Assembly: GCA_963676095.1 (NCBI GenBank)
Contig: OY781040.1
Location: 1,302,001 to 1,366,000, forward strand
DNA length: 64,000 nt
Direction of reading: 5' to 3'
DNA from: G963676095 sp963676095
GTDB lineage: Bacteria > Bacteroidota > Bacteroidia > Bacteroidales > Prolixibacteraceae
A program made the translations under genes and the position numbers. Of the stretch, positions 26,553-34,335 are shown one piece after another. Position 1 is the stretch's first letter. Each line of letters opens with the position of its first letter. A model generated the notes under the pieces. It searched no databases and was not told where the DNA came from. It was given only the letters and a program-made list of their open reading frames with translations.

Positions 26553-27229
26553 ACTTGTTTTAAACGAAACGGATTATAGGAAATATTAATATCGAAAGTA
26601 TCCGTTCCTTCAACCTCTTTTACTTTCCTGACAACCAATATTGTAAACGGAAGGACAATAATCTCGTAAATAGTCTTTAACAAAGCCTGGGTCACGATCA
26701 TTCCCAGGATCACGTTCATCTGGAAAACCCCGAAAAAAGAAACACTGATAAAAATTAAGGAATCAGCTCCTTCCCCAACGATTGTTGATAAGACCGCCCT
26801 CAGGGAAAAACTCTTCCCGTTGGTCAACAATTTAAAACGGCTCATAACGTAGGCATTCAGGAACGAACCTGCCAGATATGCCATAAGACTGGCAAAGACT
26901 ATACGGACGGAACTGCCCAGTACCGACTGAAATGCTTCCTGTCCTTGGTAAAAATGAGCAGAAGGAAATGCTATTGCCAGAGAAAAAAACATAGCAGCCA
27001 TCAGGTTGACAGCAAAGCCTGCCCAAATGATCAGCCTTGCCTTGGCATACCCCCACACCTCAACAATTACATCATTAATAATATATGCCAAAGGGAAAAT
27101 CAATACTCCTCCCGGTGCCGACCACGGCCCTATCATAATAATCTTTGATGCAAGGATATTTGCTATAAGCATACTGGCAGCGAAAAGGATGCCGCTAAGA
27201 AAGAATAAAACCGAAACTTTTTGCTTCAT
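26549..27229 (-). CDS. Queuosine precursor transporter, YhhQ family
   Basis: A 226-residue membrane protein with about six helices of the YhhQ/QPTR family, which imports preQ0 or preQ1. Motifs seen: LIANILASKI near the N-terminus, VLIFPLAYIINDVIVEVWGY and GEGADSLIFISVSFFG, all typical. It is first in an operon with queC and queF. A preQ1-I-type riboswitch lies between its promoter box and its ATG, so the operon probably shuts down when preQ1 is plentiful. Confidence 0.93.
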   Translation of the reverse strand: MKQKVSVLFFLSGILFAASMLIANILASKIIMIGPWSAPGGVLIFPLAYIINDVIVEVWGYAKARLIIWAGFAVNLMAAMFFSLAIAFPSAHFYQGQEAFQSVLGSSVRIVFASLMAYLAGSFLNAYVMSRFKLLTNGKSFSLRAVLSTIVGEGADSLIFISVSFFGVFQMNVILGMIVTQALLKTIYEIIVLPFTILVVRKVKEVEGTDTFDINISYNPFRLKQV

Positions 27230-27233
27230 AATT

Positions 27234-27264
27234 CTTGTTTTTTACGTGGTTATCAAGGACACGT
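27234..27264 (-). promoter_or_regulatory. preQ1-I-type riboswitch upstream of the queuosine operon
   Basis: Minus strand, ending 4 nt before the transporter ATG. Stem P1: ACGTG (27264-27260) with CACGT (27248-27244). The 11-nt loop TCCTTGATAAC (27259-27249) contains CTTG (27257-27254), which can pair with CAAG (27237-27234) after the A-rich tail to form the H-type pseudoknot P2. Short P1, loop ending in AAC, A-rich tail and CAAG all match the class I preQ1 aptamer, and the AAAACAAG tail closely resembles the Thermoanaerobacter tengcongensis example. Being almost on the start codon, it would act on translation initiation. Confidence 0.8.
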
Positions 27265-27282
27265 CATTAAATAAAGATGGCA

Positions 27283-27290
27283 CAAAGATA
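27283..27290 (-). promoter_or_regulatory. -7 box of the queuosine operon
   Basis: TATCTTTG on the minus strand, exact to consensus. It predicts a start near 27276, just upstream of the riboswitch. A TTG at the usual distance is missing (nearest spacing is 14). Confidence 0.5.
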
Positions 27291-27331
27291 AAAAATATCG
27301 GAGACAACCGGATAACCTGTTCCGATGTAAA

Positions 27332-27532
27332 TCAGGTTTTCTTTTTGATCAGGAAAGTAACGAAAAAGGCAATAACACTGACAACAGACATAATCATGAA
27401 AGAGGTAAGATAGCTCAATAGGGAAGCCTGCCGGTTTACCTGTGACTCCATGAAACTGTAACCGATGGCCCGGGCATTCTCCATCAGTTGTCGATGCCTC
27501 GAGGATCTTACTTTTTGCATGTGTAAGCCCAT
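27332..27532 (-). pseudogene. Remnant of a DHA2/EmrB-type MFS drug exporter (C-terminus only)
   Basis: A 66-residue frame whose second half, QVNRQASLLSYLTSFMIMSVVSVIAFFVTFLIKK, closely resembles the last membrane helix and tail of EmrB-type transporters, which normally reads E-x-N-R-Q-A-x-x-x-A-Y. The remaining 450 or so residues are absent: upstream sequence in this frame does not continue the family. It is a decayed 3' end rather than a small gene, although a short membrane peptide cannot be excluded. Confidence 0.6.
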
Positions 27533-27882
27533 AAAAATACAGACATTCCATTTTAATGTAATTCCTGTTATCCCCGAAAAATGGTTTGTGCCCCTGACAG
27601 CATCGGGAAAAATAAAAACACAACAAACTGATTAACTTTATTGTATAAATAAAATTGTTTAACAATTTTGTTTATGTAACAACTAAATCATTTTCTTTTA
27701 CCTCCGAATTTTTTAATAAGCTATTTCCCTCCCTCTGACTTCACGATAAATTATCAGGTGGAAGTCACAAATACTATCGCAATTTAACACAATCATATCT
27801 TTTTTTAGATCTTTTACCAAAGGTAGTACGACTTTATAAATTGATGTTACTAATTTTAATCCGTAAATAATAAACCCAAAGT
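27533..27882. other. Intergenic region upstream of larE
   Basis: AT-rich; no gene seen. TAATTTTA at 27851-27858 could be a -7 box for larE, but no TTG is at the right distance. A minus-strand TACCTTTG (27824-27817) points at the transporter relic and may be left from its promoter region. Confidence 0.35.
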
Positions 27883-28719
27883 ATGACAAAAAATCTTCAT
27901 CCTTCACTTCAGAAAAAGATGCGGCAATTGGAAGAATGGTTCTTGGGACGTGAAGGATCGGTTGTAGCCTTTTCTGGGGGTATCGATTCCTCATTAGTCT
28001 TGTTTCTGTCTCGCAGGTTCCAGGGCCGGGACAAGAGCATAGGTGTTATTTCAAACTCGGAAAGCCTGAAGAACAAAGATTTTAAACTCGCGCAAAAGTT
28101 CTGCAAGGATTTCGATATTCAGCTGGAAATTATAAAAACCCGGGAATTCGATGACGAGCGTTACCTGAAAAATCCTGAAAACCGCTGTTTCTTCTGCAAA
28201 GAGCACCTTTACCTGAACCTTCAGTCCGTACTAAAAAAATATCCGGGATTTGAAATACTAAGCGGAACCAACCGCGACGACCTGGGCGATTACAGGCCAG
28301 GCCTTCAGGCTGCAACACTTTACCGGGTTGCTTCACCATTGGCCGAGTGTGATCTGACCAAGGAGGACACCCGGCAAATCGCCAGGTACTTCGGGTTGCC
28401 AAACTGGGATAAACCTGCCAGCCCTTGCCTGAGTTCCCGAATTCCATACAACCAGCAAATTACTATCGGGAAACTGAGGCAAATTGAAACAGCCGAAAAT
28501 ATACTTAACGATTTCGGGTTTAGGAACGTTCGGGTAAGACATTACGGCGACATCGGAAAAATCGAGGTACCAAAAGATGAAATGCCAAGACTGCAGAAAA
28601 TCGAATCTGAAGTAATGGAAAAAATGAAAATTGCCGGTTTCAAATCCCTTGTCATTGACCGGGAAGGACTTGTTTCGGGAAAACTGAACAGGGCACTGGG
28701 AAAAAAGGGAACTGATTGA
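27883..28719 (+). CDS. larE: LarE, ATP-dependent sacrificial sulfur transferase for the nickel-pincer nucleotide cofactor
   Basis: LarE supplies the sulfur atoms of the nickel-pincer cofactor by giving up sulfur from its own cysteine, leaving dehydroalanine. The 278-residue protein has the PP-loop SGGIDSS (31-37), the RCFFCKEHLY motif (101-110) and the sacrificial Cys182 in PASPCLSSR (178-186), so it is the single-cysteine type rather than the iron-sulfur type. It begins a larE-larC-larB operon (85 bp before larC). Confidence 0.95.
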   Translation: MTKNLHPSLQKKMRQLEEWFLGREGSVVAFSGGIDSSLVLFLSRRFQGRDKSIGVISNSESLKNKDFKLAQKFCKDFDIQLEIIKTREFDDERYLKNPENRCFFCKEHLYLNLQSVLKKYPGFEILSGTNRDDLGDYRPGLQAATLYRVASPLAECDLTKEDTRQIARYFGLPNWDKPASPCLSSRIPYNQQITIGKLRQIETAENILNDFGFRNVRVRHYGDIGKIEVPKDEMPRLQKIESEVMEKMKIAGFKSLVIDREGLVSGKLNRALGKKGTD

Positions 28720-28804
28720 AGATTGCTGATTAATAATCAGGATTGGTTTAAAATTTATGATTTTTATATAAAACAGTCGCTCCAGACTAGCTATAAATAA
28801 AACG

Positions 28805-29983
28805 ATGAAGATATTATATTATGATTGCTTTGCCGGGATCAGCGGCGATATGAACCTCGGCGCGATGATTGATCTTGGCGTGGAGGCGTCCTACCTGAAA
28901 TCGGAATTGGCTAAACTAAAAATCGAAGGGTTCCGCCTCGAAATCAAAAAAGACCAGAGAAGAGGGATTACAGGCACCAAAGTAGATGTAATCATTGAGA
29001 ATCCGGATAATGAAAAGCACCGTCATCTTCGGCATATCGAGGAAATTATCAATAACAGCGATTTAAAAGAAAAAGTAAAGTCCGACTCTCTAAAAATATT
29101 CAATTTGGTGGCAGTAGCCGAAGCCAAAGTACATGGCATTCCGAAGGAAAAAGTTCATTTTCATGAAGTCGGGGCACTCGACTCGATTGCGGATATTGTT
29201 GGGGCTGCCATTTGTTTTGATTATCTGAAGGCAGACAGGATCATCTCCTCTCCCATCCAGCTCGGGGCCGGAACGGTAAAATGTGCGCATGGCATCATGC
29301 CTGTCCCGGCCCCTGCCACTACGGAAATTGTCAGGGGGATACCGGTCAGGACAGGGCTCGTACAACACGAAGCCACAACTCCCACAGGTGCTGCCATACT
29401 GGTTGCAATGACCCATGAGTTCACAGAACAGAGTGGGCTGCGGATCATGAAAACGGCTTACGGAATTGGCAACAGGGATACTGAAGTTCCAAACGTACTC
29501 CGGGTAATGCTTTGCGAAGCAGAAGAGGCAGCAAAAGATATGAATCAGGAAGAAGCCATTATCATGGAAAGCAACATTGACGACATGAACCCCGAGCACT
29601 ATGATTTCCTCATGGAGCAGCTCTTCTCCTCCGGGGCTTCAGATGTTTGGTTTACGCCTGTCATCATGAAGAAATCGAGGCCTGCAACAACTGTCTCCGT
29701 ACTTTGCCCGGAAACTTTATCTGCGAAAATGAAAGAGATCATTTTTACGGAAAGCACTTCCATAGGCATCCGGGAATACCGCGTCACGAAAAATATGCTG
29801 CGCAGAGAAGAGTCAGTGCTGGATACAGAATTGGGGACAGTGCGGATCAAACATAGCTTTTACAATGGAAAACAAGTATCTGCCAAGCCCGAGTTCAGTG
29901 ATTTGAAACAGATCGCTGAAAACAACCGGATAAGCATAAAAGAAACAGAAAAACTCATCAGCAAATATATGGATAGCCTATGA
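28805..29983 (+). CDS. larC: LarC, nickel insertion protein (nickel-pincer cofactor)
   Basis: CTP-dependent cyclometallase that inserts nickel into the pincer precursor. The 392-residue protein is one continuous frame, unlike Lactiplantibacillus plantarum, where LarC is made from larC1 and larC2 by frameshifting. The N-terminus MKILYYDCFAGISGDMNLGA, the KVHFHEVGALDSIADIVG segment and NIDDMNPEHYDFLMEQLF are family signatures. Its last 4 bp overlap larB. Confidence 0.96.
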   Translation: MKILYYDCFAGISGDMNLGAMIDLGVEASYLKSELAKLKIEGFRLEIKKDQRRGITGTKVDVIIENPDNEKHRHLRHIEEIINNSDLKEKVKSDSLKIFNLVAVAEAKVHGIPKEKVHFHEVGALDSIADIVGAAICFDYLKADRIISSPIQLGAGTVKCAHGIMPVPAPATTEIVRGIPVRTGLVQHEATTPTGAAILVAMTHEFTEQSGLRIMKTAYGIGNRDTEVPNVLRVMLCEAEEAAKDMNQEEAIIMESNIDDMNPEHYDFLMEQLFSSGASDVWFTPVIMKKSRPATTVSVLCPETLSAKMKEIIFTESTSIGIREYRVTKNMLRREESVLDTELGTVRIKHSFYNGKQVSAKPEFSDLKQIAENNRISIKETEKLISKYMDSL

Positions 29984-30726
29984 GCCCCCGGGAAATTCTT
30001 GAAAAATATAAAAACGGGGAAATCGACCTAGTCACCGCACTTGAACTTCTCCCGTCAAAAGGGATCGAGGAGATGGGATTTGCCATGCTCGACACGGACC
30101 GCCTTCGCCGCACAGGTATCCCTGAAATAATTTACGCTGCCGGAAAAACGACGGAACAGGTCAGTCAGATTGCAGAACGCATGTTCCAAAAAGGAATGGA
30201 TATCCTGGCAACCCGCGTTACCCCCGAAATGGCAAGGACAATAAAAAACTTCATCCCGGAAGCAGAATACCATCCGATTGCACACACTATTGTTTATCAA
30301 AAAATTACACCAAAAATTACAGCAAATTACATAGCCATTGTTGCTGCAGGAACTTCAGATATGCCCGTAGCAGAAGAAGCTGCCGTAACAGCTGCTTTCC
30401 TGGGAAACAGGGTCCATAAATTTTATGATGTGGGCGTTGCTGGCATCCACCGGCTCTTCAGTAAACTGGAAGCTATTCGTCAGGCCAGTGTCATCATCGT
30501 AGTGGCAGGTATGGAAGGCGCTTTGACCAGCGTAGTGGGCGGACTGGTAGACAAACCCGTAATTGGTGTTCCTACCAGCGTTGGATATGGAGCAAATTTC
30601 GAGGGATTATCGGCACTGCTTTCGATGCTAAACAGTTGTGCCAGCGGCATCAGCGTGGTAAACATTGATAATGGGTTTGGCGCAGCCTGCCAGGCCTCAC
30701 TGATCAACCGATTGACATGTAGGTAG
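29980..30726 (+). CDS. larB: LarB, nicotinic acid adenine dinucleotide carboxylase/hydrolase (nickel-pincer cofactor)
   Basis: LarB carboxylates and hydrolyses NaAD to start pincer cofactor synthesis; its C-terminal part resembles PurE. The 248-residue protein shows GIPEIIYAAGKT, VAAGTSDMPVAEEAAVTA and VGVAGIHRLFSKL, all characteristic. It overlaps larC by 4 bp and ends the operon. No larA (lactate racemase) homologue is in the window, so the enzyme that uses the cofactor is encoded elsewhere. Confidence 0.96.
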   Translation: MSPREILEKYKNGEIDLVTALELLPSKGIEEMGFAMLDTDRLRRTGIPEIIYAAGKTTEQVSQIAERMFQKGMDILATRVTPEMARTIKNFIPEAEYHPIAHTIVYQKITPKITANYIAIVAAGTSDMPVAEEAAVTAAFLGNRVHKFYDVGVAGIHRLFSKLEAIRQASVIIVVAGMEGALTSVVGGLVDKPVIGVPTSVGYGANFEGLSALLSMLNSCASGISVVNIDNGFGAACQASLINRLTCR

Positions 30727-30911
30727 TTTATGACAGTCATTTTACGTGAAATTACCCATTGTGATTAGAATGATTTCATCTGATATTTGAAACAGCTATG
30801 GCTCTGGTCATATTTGGAACGGTTTAATAGTTAGATGCCGATAAATGGCCGGATGAATTCTACCAAATGACAACTGGAAATATAAACACGTAAAAATTCA
30901 ATTAAAGGAAT

Positions 30912-31664
30912 ATGATTTTAACGCATTTTCTGAAAGCAACAAAACATAAATTGTTCCCCGGAAAGGAATTCACTAGTTTCGATAATAGTATAATTCCGGC
31001 AAAAGAGTTAAGATCTAATGGATTAACATTCCATAACGACTCTTTTTATATCCAGACTGCAGAAACAGAAGCACGACGGTTGATCGAAAAACTGGGGTGC
31101 ACCCCCAAAAGCAGGATACTGGAAATAGGCTGTGGGCAGGGACGCATGGTGGCTGGTTTATTAAGGCTTGCCGGGCCTGTTAACTACACCGGCCTTGATG
31201 TTCATTTACCTTCAATTAACTGGTGCCGAAAATATATCGAAAGCCGGGAAAAATCTTTTCACTTTGAACACCTTGATGTTTTAAGCGAGCGGTACAACAC
31301 CGGGGGCAAACTGATTAACAACAACTTTAGGTTCGACATTAAAGACAAATCGATCGATATCATTTATATCTGGGGCGTTTTCACCAATATGGAAGGAGAA
31401 ACTATGAAAGCTTACCTGAACGATCTGAAAAGAATGCTTGCGTCTGGAGGGAAAGTCTTTTTCACAGCTTTTGTTGAGGAAAATGTTCCGGATATCTCGG
31501 TCAACCCCAAAGGTTATTTGCTCGATGAATTTACCGGGCCCCTGCAGGTAGTCCGGTATGAAAAAAATTACCTGTTCTCGCTCATTGAACAATCCGGGCT
31601 GACTATCGATGAATTCATTTACGGACAGGAATTTGACGGGCAAAGTGAATTCTACCTAAGTTGA
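30912..31664 (+). CDS. Class I SAM-dependent methyltransferase
   Basis: A 250-residue Rossmann-fold methyltransferase. Motif I, the SAM-binding ILEIGCGQGRM, is at 69-79; GLDVHLPSINWCRKYI fits the acidic loop and SIDIIYIWGVFTNM motif II. The substrate is unknown. It sits alone between larB (185 bp upstream) and the helicase gene, with no clear operon partner. Confidence 0.85.
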   Translation: MILTHFLKATKHKLFPGKEFTSFDNSIIPAKELRSNGLTFHNDSFYIQTAETEARRLIEKLGCTPKSRILEIGCGQGRMVAGLLRLAGPVNYTGLDVHLPSINWCRKYIESREKSFHFEHLDVLSERYNTGGKLINNNFRFDIKDKSIDIIYIWGVFTNMEGETMKAYLNDLKRMLASGGKVFFTAFVEENVPDISVNPKGYLLDEFTGPLQVVRYEKNYLFSLIEQSGLTIDEFIYGQEFDGQSEFYLS

Positions 31665-31759
31665 TCTCTGGGTTAAAAAATCATCATTCAAGAAATACAA
31701 AAACAAGGGAACGACATGTGATTAAACGGACAGATGCCCCGGGTATCTATTTTTTTTAT

Positions 31760-31767
31760 TAATTTTG
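31760..31767 (+). promoter_or_regulatory. -7 box of the DEAD-box helicase gene
   Basis: TAATTTTG, exact to the Bacteroidota consensus, 79 bp before the ATG. No TTG at the usual distance upstream. Confidence 0.45.
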
Positions 31768-31846
31768 CAAAAAAATAAACATTAAACCACTTCTGCCCGA
31801 TTGAGCTTTCACTGCCAGTAATTAGAAATATATTCCGTTGTTTTGT

Positions 31847-33079
31847 ATGAAATTTGAAGATTTTGGTCTACACGATGCTATTTTGGACGCCCTTTACGAC
31901 ATGGGGTTCGATGAAGCAACTGAAATTCAGGAGAGTACTATTCCCGTCATCATGGAAGGCGACGATTTGATTGCCTGTGCCCAGACAGGGACAGGGAAAA
32001 CAGCGGCCTTCATGTTGCCTATTATCGAAAAGGTATCAGCTCTCCAGGCAGGAAGAACCCACGCACTGATTATCGTCCCGACACGTGAGCTTGCGATTCA
32101 GATAGAACAGCAGGTACAGGGCTTTTCTTACTATGCAGGGACCACTTCTTGTGCCCTATACGGAGGAGGAGACGGTAACGAGTGGGAAGCACAGCGCAAA
32201 GCACTCGAAGGCGGAGTTGATATTATTGTCGCGACTCCCGGTAAATTAATTTCATTCATAGACAATGATATTGCCCGTCTGGACGAAGTTCAATATGTTG
32301 TTCTAGATGAAGCGGACCGCATGCTCGACATCGGGTTCCACGACGACATAATCCGCATTTTCAGCCATTTGCAGGAAAAACGGCAAACACTGATGTTCAG
32401 TGCAACAATGCCTCCAAAAATAAGGGCATTAGCAGAGAAAATACTGACAAATCCCAAAGAGTTCAGCACGGCCATCAGCAAACCGGCTGAAGGGGTTCTT
32501 CAAGCAGCCTATATCTGTTTTGAGGAACAAAAAATCCCAGTCATCCAGGGATTAATTGCAGACAAGGACGATTGTCAAAGTATTATCATTTTCACCTCTA
32601 CCAAGAAAAAAGTAAACCAGATCGTTCACTCCCTCTTAAAGAAAAAGCTCGATGCGCAAGGAATCTCTTCTGACCTGGAACAAAAAGAACGCGAAGAAGT
32701 ATTGATGAAATTCAGGGCCCGTCAGGTCCGGATACTTGTGGCAACAGACGTCCTTAGCCGGGGAATCGATATCAAGGATATCAATCTGGTCATTAATTTC
32801 GATGTTCCCGGCGATGCAGAAGATTACGTACACCGGGTAGGCAGGACAGCCAGGGCCAACACTACAGGAATAGCATTGACCCTTATTAATGAGGATGACA
32901 TGTATAAATTCCAACAAATAGAGACCCTCATTGGCGAAGAAGTTTTCAAAATCCCCCTGCCTCTGGAACTTGGTCCAGGTCCTGAATGGAAAGTCCAGAC
33001 AAAAAAAAGGAGGGGGCCTGACCGGAAAAAATACAGTCATAAGGGTCCCGGCAAACCAAGAACAAAGAAAAAAAATTGA
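31847..33079 (+). CDS. DEAD-box ATP-dependent RNA helicase, RhlE-like
   Basis: ATG at 31847 (MKFEDFGL) is chosen over an upstream TTG. The 410-residue protein has the full motif set: Q motif ATEIQESTIP, Walker A AQTGTGKTA, DEAD motif VLDEADRMLD, SAT, and HRVGRTAR (motif VI). A lysine/arginine-rich tail of about 25 residues (KKRRGPDRKKYSHKG) probably binds RNA. Such helicases help ribosome assembly or RNA decay, often in cold adaptation; the exact role is not shown. Confidence 0.93.
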   Translation: MKFEDFGLHDAILDALYDMGFDEATEIQESTIPVIMEGDDLIACAQTGTGKTAAFMLPIIEKVSALQAGRTHALIIVPTRELAIQIEQQVQGFSYYAGTTSCALYGGGDGNEWEAQRKALEGGVDIIVATPGKLISFIDNDIARLDEVQYVVLDEADRMLDIGFHDDIIRIFSHLQEKRQTLMFSATMPPKIRALAEKILTNPKEFSTAISKPAEGVLQAAYICFEEQKIPVIQGLIADKDDCQSIIIFTSTKKKVNQIVHSLLKKKLDAQGISSDLEQKEREEVLMKFRARQVRILVATDVLSRGIDIKDINLVINFDVPGDAEDYVHRVGRTARANTTGIALTLINEDDMYKFQQIETLIGEEVFKIPLPLELGPGPEWKVQTKKRRGPDRKKYSHKGPGKPRTKKKN

Positions 33080-33123
33080 TCCTTCTCCGCTCCGGCAAAA
33101 GGGAAGGCTTGCGGAAACTTTTT

Positions 33124-34236
33124 TTATTCAAAAATAATCTTCCTGTTTTTTCTTCGTTTGCCCCACCATATATAGATACCTGTAACCGGAAGGCTCGAGA
33201 CGATTAGCCCTCCCAAAAAAGTGATAAGCTTACCCAACGGCCCCATCCATGTTCCCATATGCAGTGACCAATACATGTTTTCAACATCCTCGCCCCTGAC
33301 GATTTTTCCCGGCACATCAAGTATTTTTCCCCCGTAACTGTCGTAGACAAGAAAAGATACATTTCGCGCACTTTTCAGTCCTATCCTGTCGGCAACCCGC
33401 ATCTGATACCAGGCTGCTTTATCTATCCTGTAAGTTGCAACCTGAATTTCCGGTTTATCCGGGAACCTGTCAAATGCATCAACGATTGCCTCATCTATCC
33501 CATGTCTGAGCTTCTCTTTATTAAGAGAAGGTATTGATTTTTCCCACTCATCGGAAGGAGACCCGCCAAAAGTACGAACTGTAAGCCCGGACAAAGATGG
33601 AAAAGCAATAATCAACCCTGTAATAACCAATACCAATGATATACCTGAGACATAAAAGCCTAAGACATTATGCAAATCGTAATTCAGCCGTTTGCGCGAC
33701 GACCGCCGTTTTATCAGGAAGGCAGCCTCCCTGTTTTTCCGGGTCCATTTAGCCGGCCACCATATCACCAGTCCCGTGATTAGTTCAATCAGAAAAATAA
33801 TCGCAGAAATATCCACGATCCACTTTCCAGTTTTTCCCAACAACAAAGAATGATGTAAATGGGCCGTGATATAAAAAAAATAGATAGTCGCATCATCCTT
33901 CAGGATTTCTCCGGAATACGGGTCGACATAAACCATTCGAAGACCTTCGCTCTTGCTGAAAGTATTAAATCGGACACTTCGCTGCGGATTATTGTATGCA
34001 ACCATATATCCAGGGTTTCTTCGTTCCGGGAATTCCTTCTTAAGAATTTTCATTAGTTCTTCTACGGGAAGCCGGTCCTTCTTCACTTCTTTGACAAAAC
34101 GGGCCTTCCCTGCAGAAAGATCCATGATCTCGTCGCTATAGACAATAATTGTTCCGGTAAGTGAGACAAAGAGGATGACCAGGCCGGCAATCAGTCCCAA
34201 CCAGAGATGTAACCATGATAAAAATTGTTTAACCAT
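33124..34236 (-). CDS. PepSY-domain membrane protein (PiuB-like)
   Basis: A 370-residue inner-membrane protein with four membrane helices and PepSY-type periplasmic parts (WLHLWLGLIAGLVILFVSLTG at the start, HHSLLLGKTGKW, YDLHNVLGFY, and WSLHMGTWMGPLGKLI). Members of this family accompany siderophore receptors and are thought to reduce or release iron in the periplasm. It lies 99 bp downstream of a siderophore-type TonB receptor on the same strand and is probably cotranscribed with it. Confidence 0.85.
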   Translation of the reverse strand: MVKQFLSWLHLWLGLIAGLVILFVSLTGTIIVYSDEIMDLSAGKARFVKEVKKDRLPVEELMKILKKEFPERRNPGYMVAYNNPQRSVRFNTFSKSEGLRMVYVDPYSGEILKDDATIYFFYITAHLHHSLLLGKTGKWIVDISAIIFLIELITGLVIWWPAKWTRKNREAAFLIKRRSSRKRLNYDLHNVLGFYVSGISLVLVITGLIIAFPSLSGLTVRTFGGSPSDEWEKSIPSLNKEKLRHGIDEAIVDAFDRFPDKPEIQVATYRIDKAAWYQMRVADRIGLKSARNVSFLVYDSYGGKILDVPGKIVRGEDVENMYWSLHMGTWMGPLGKLITFLGGLIVSSLPVTGIYIWWGKRRKNRKIIFE

Positions 34237-34335
34237 CTTACTTTAATAATCGTGATCCAATAAAAAAGAGCACAAAGCCATTACCGGTTCCCCTGGAAAA
34301 TGGCACTGCATCCTGTTATTCATATTCCTGATCTT

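Noticed and set aside
26549..27229. Possibility that the YhhQ protein is a general vitamin or ECF transporter
   Set aside because: Direct coupling to queC and queF and the preQ1 riboswitch in its leader make a queuosine-precursor role far more likely.
31838..31846. TTG start for the DEAD-box helicase
   Set aside because: The ATG at 31847 gives the usual MKFEDFGL N-terminus; the three extra residues are not typical.
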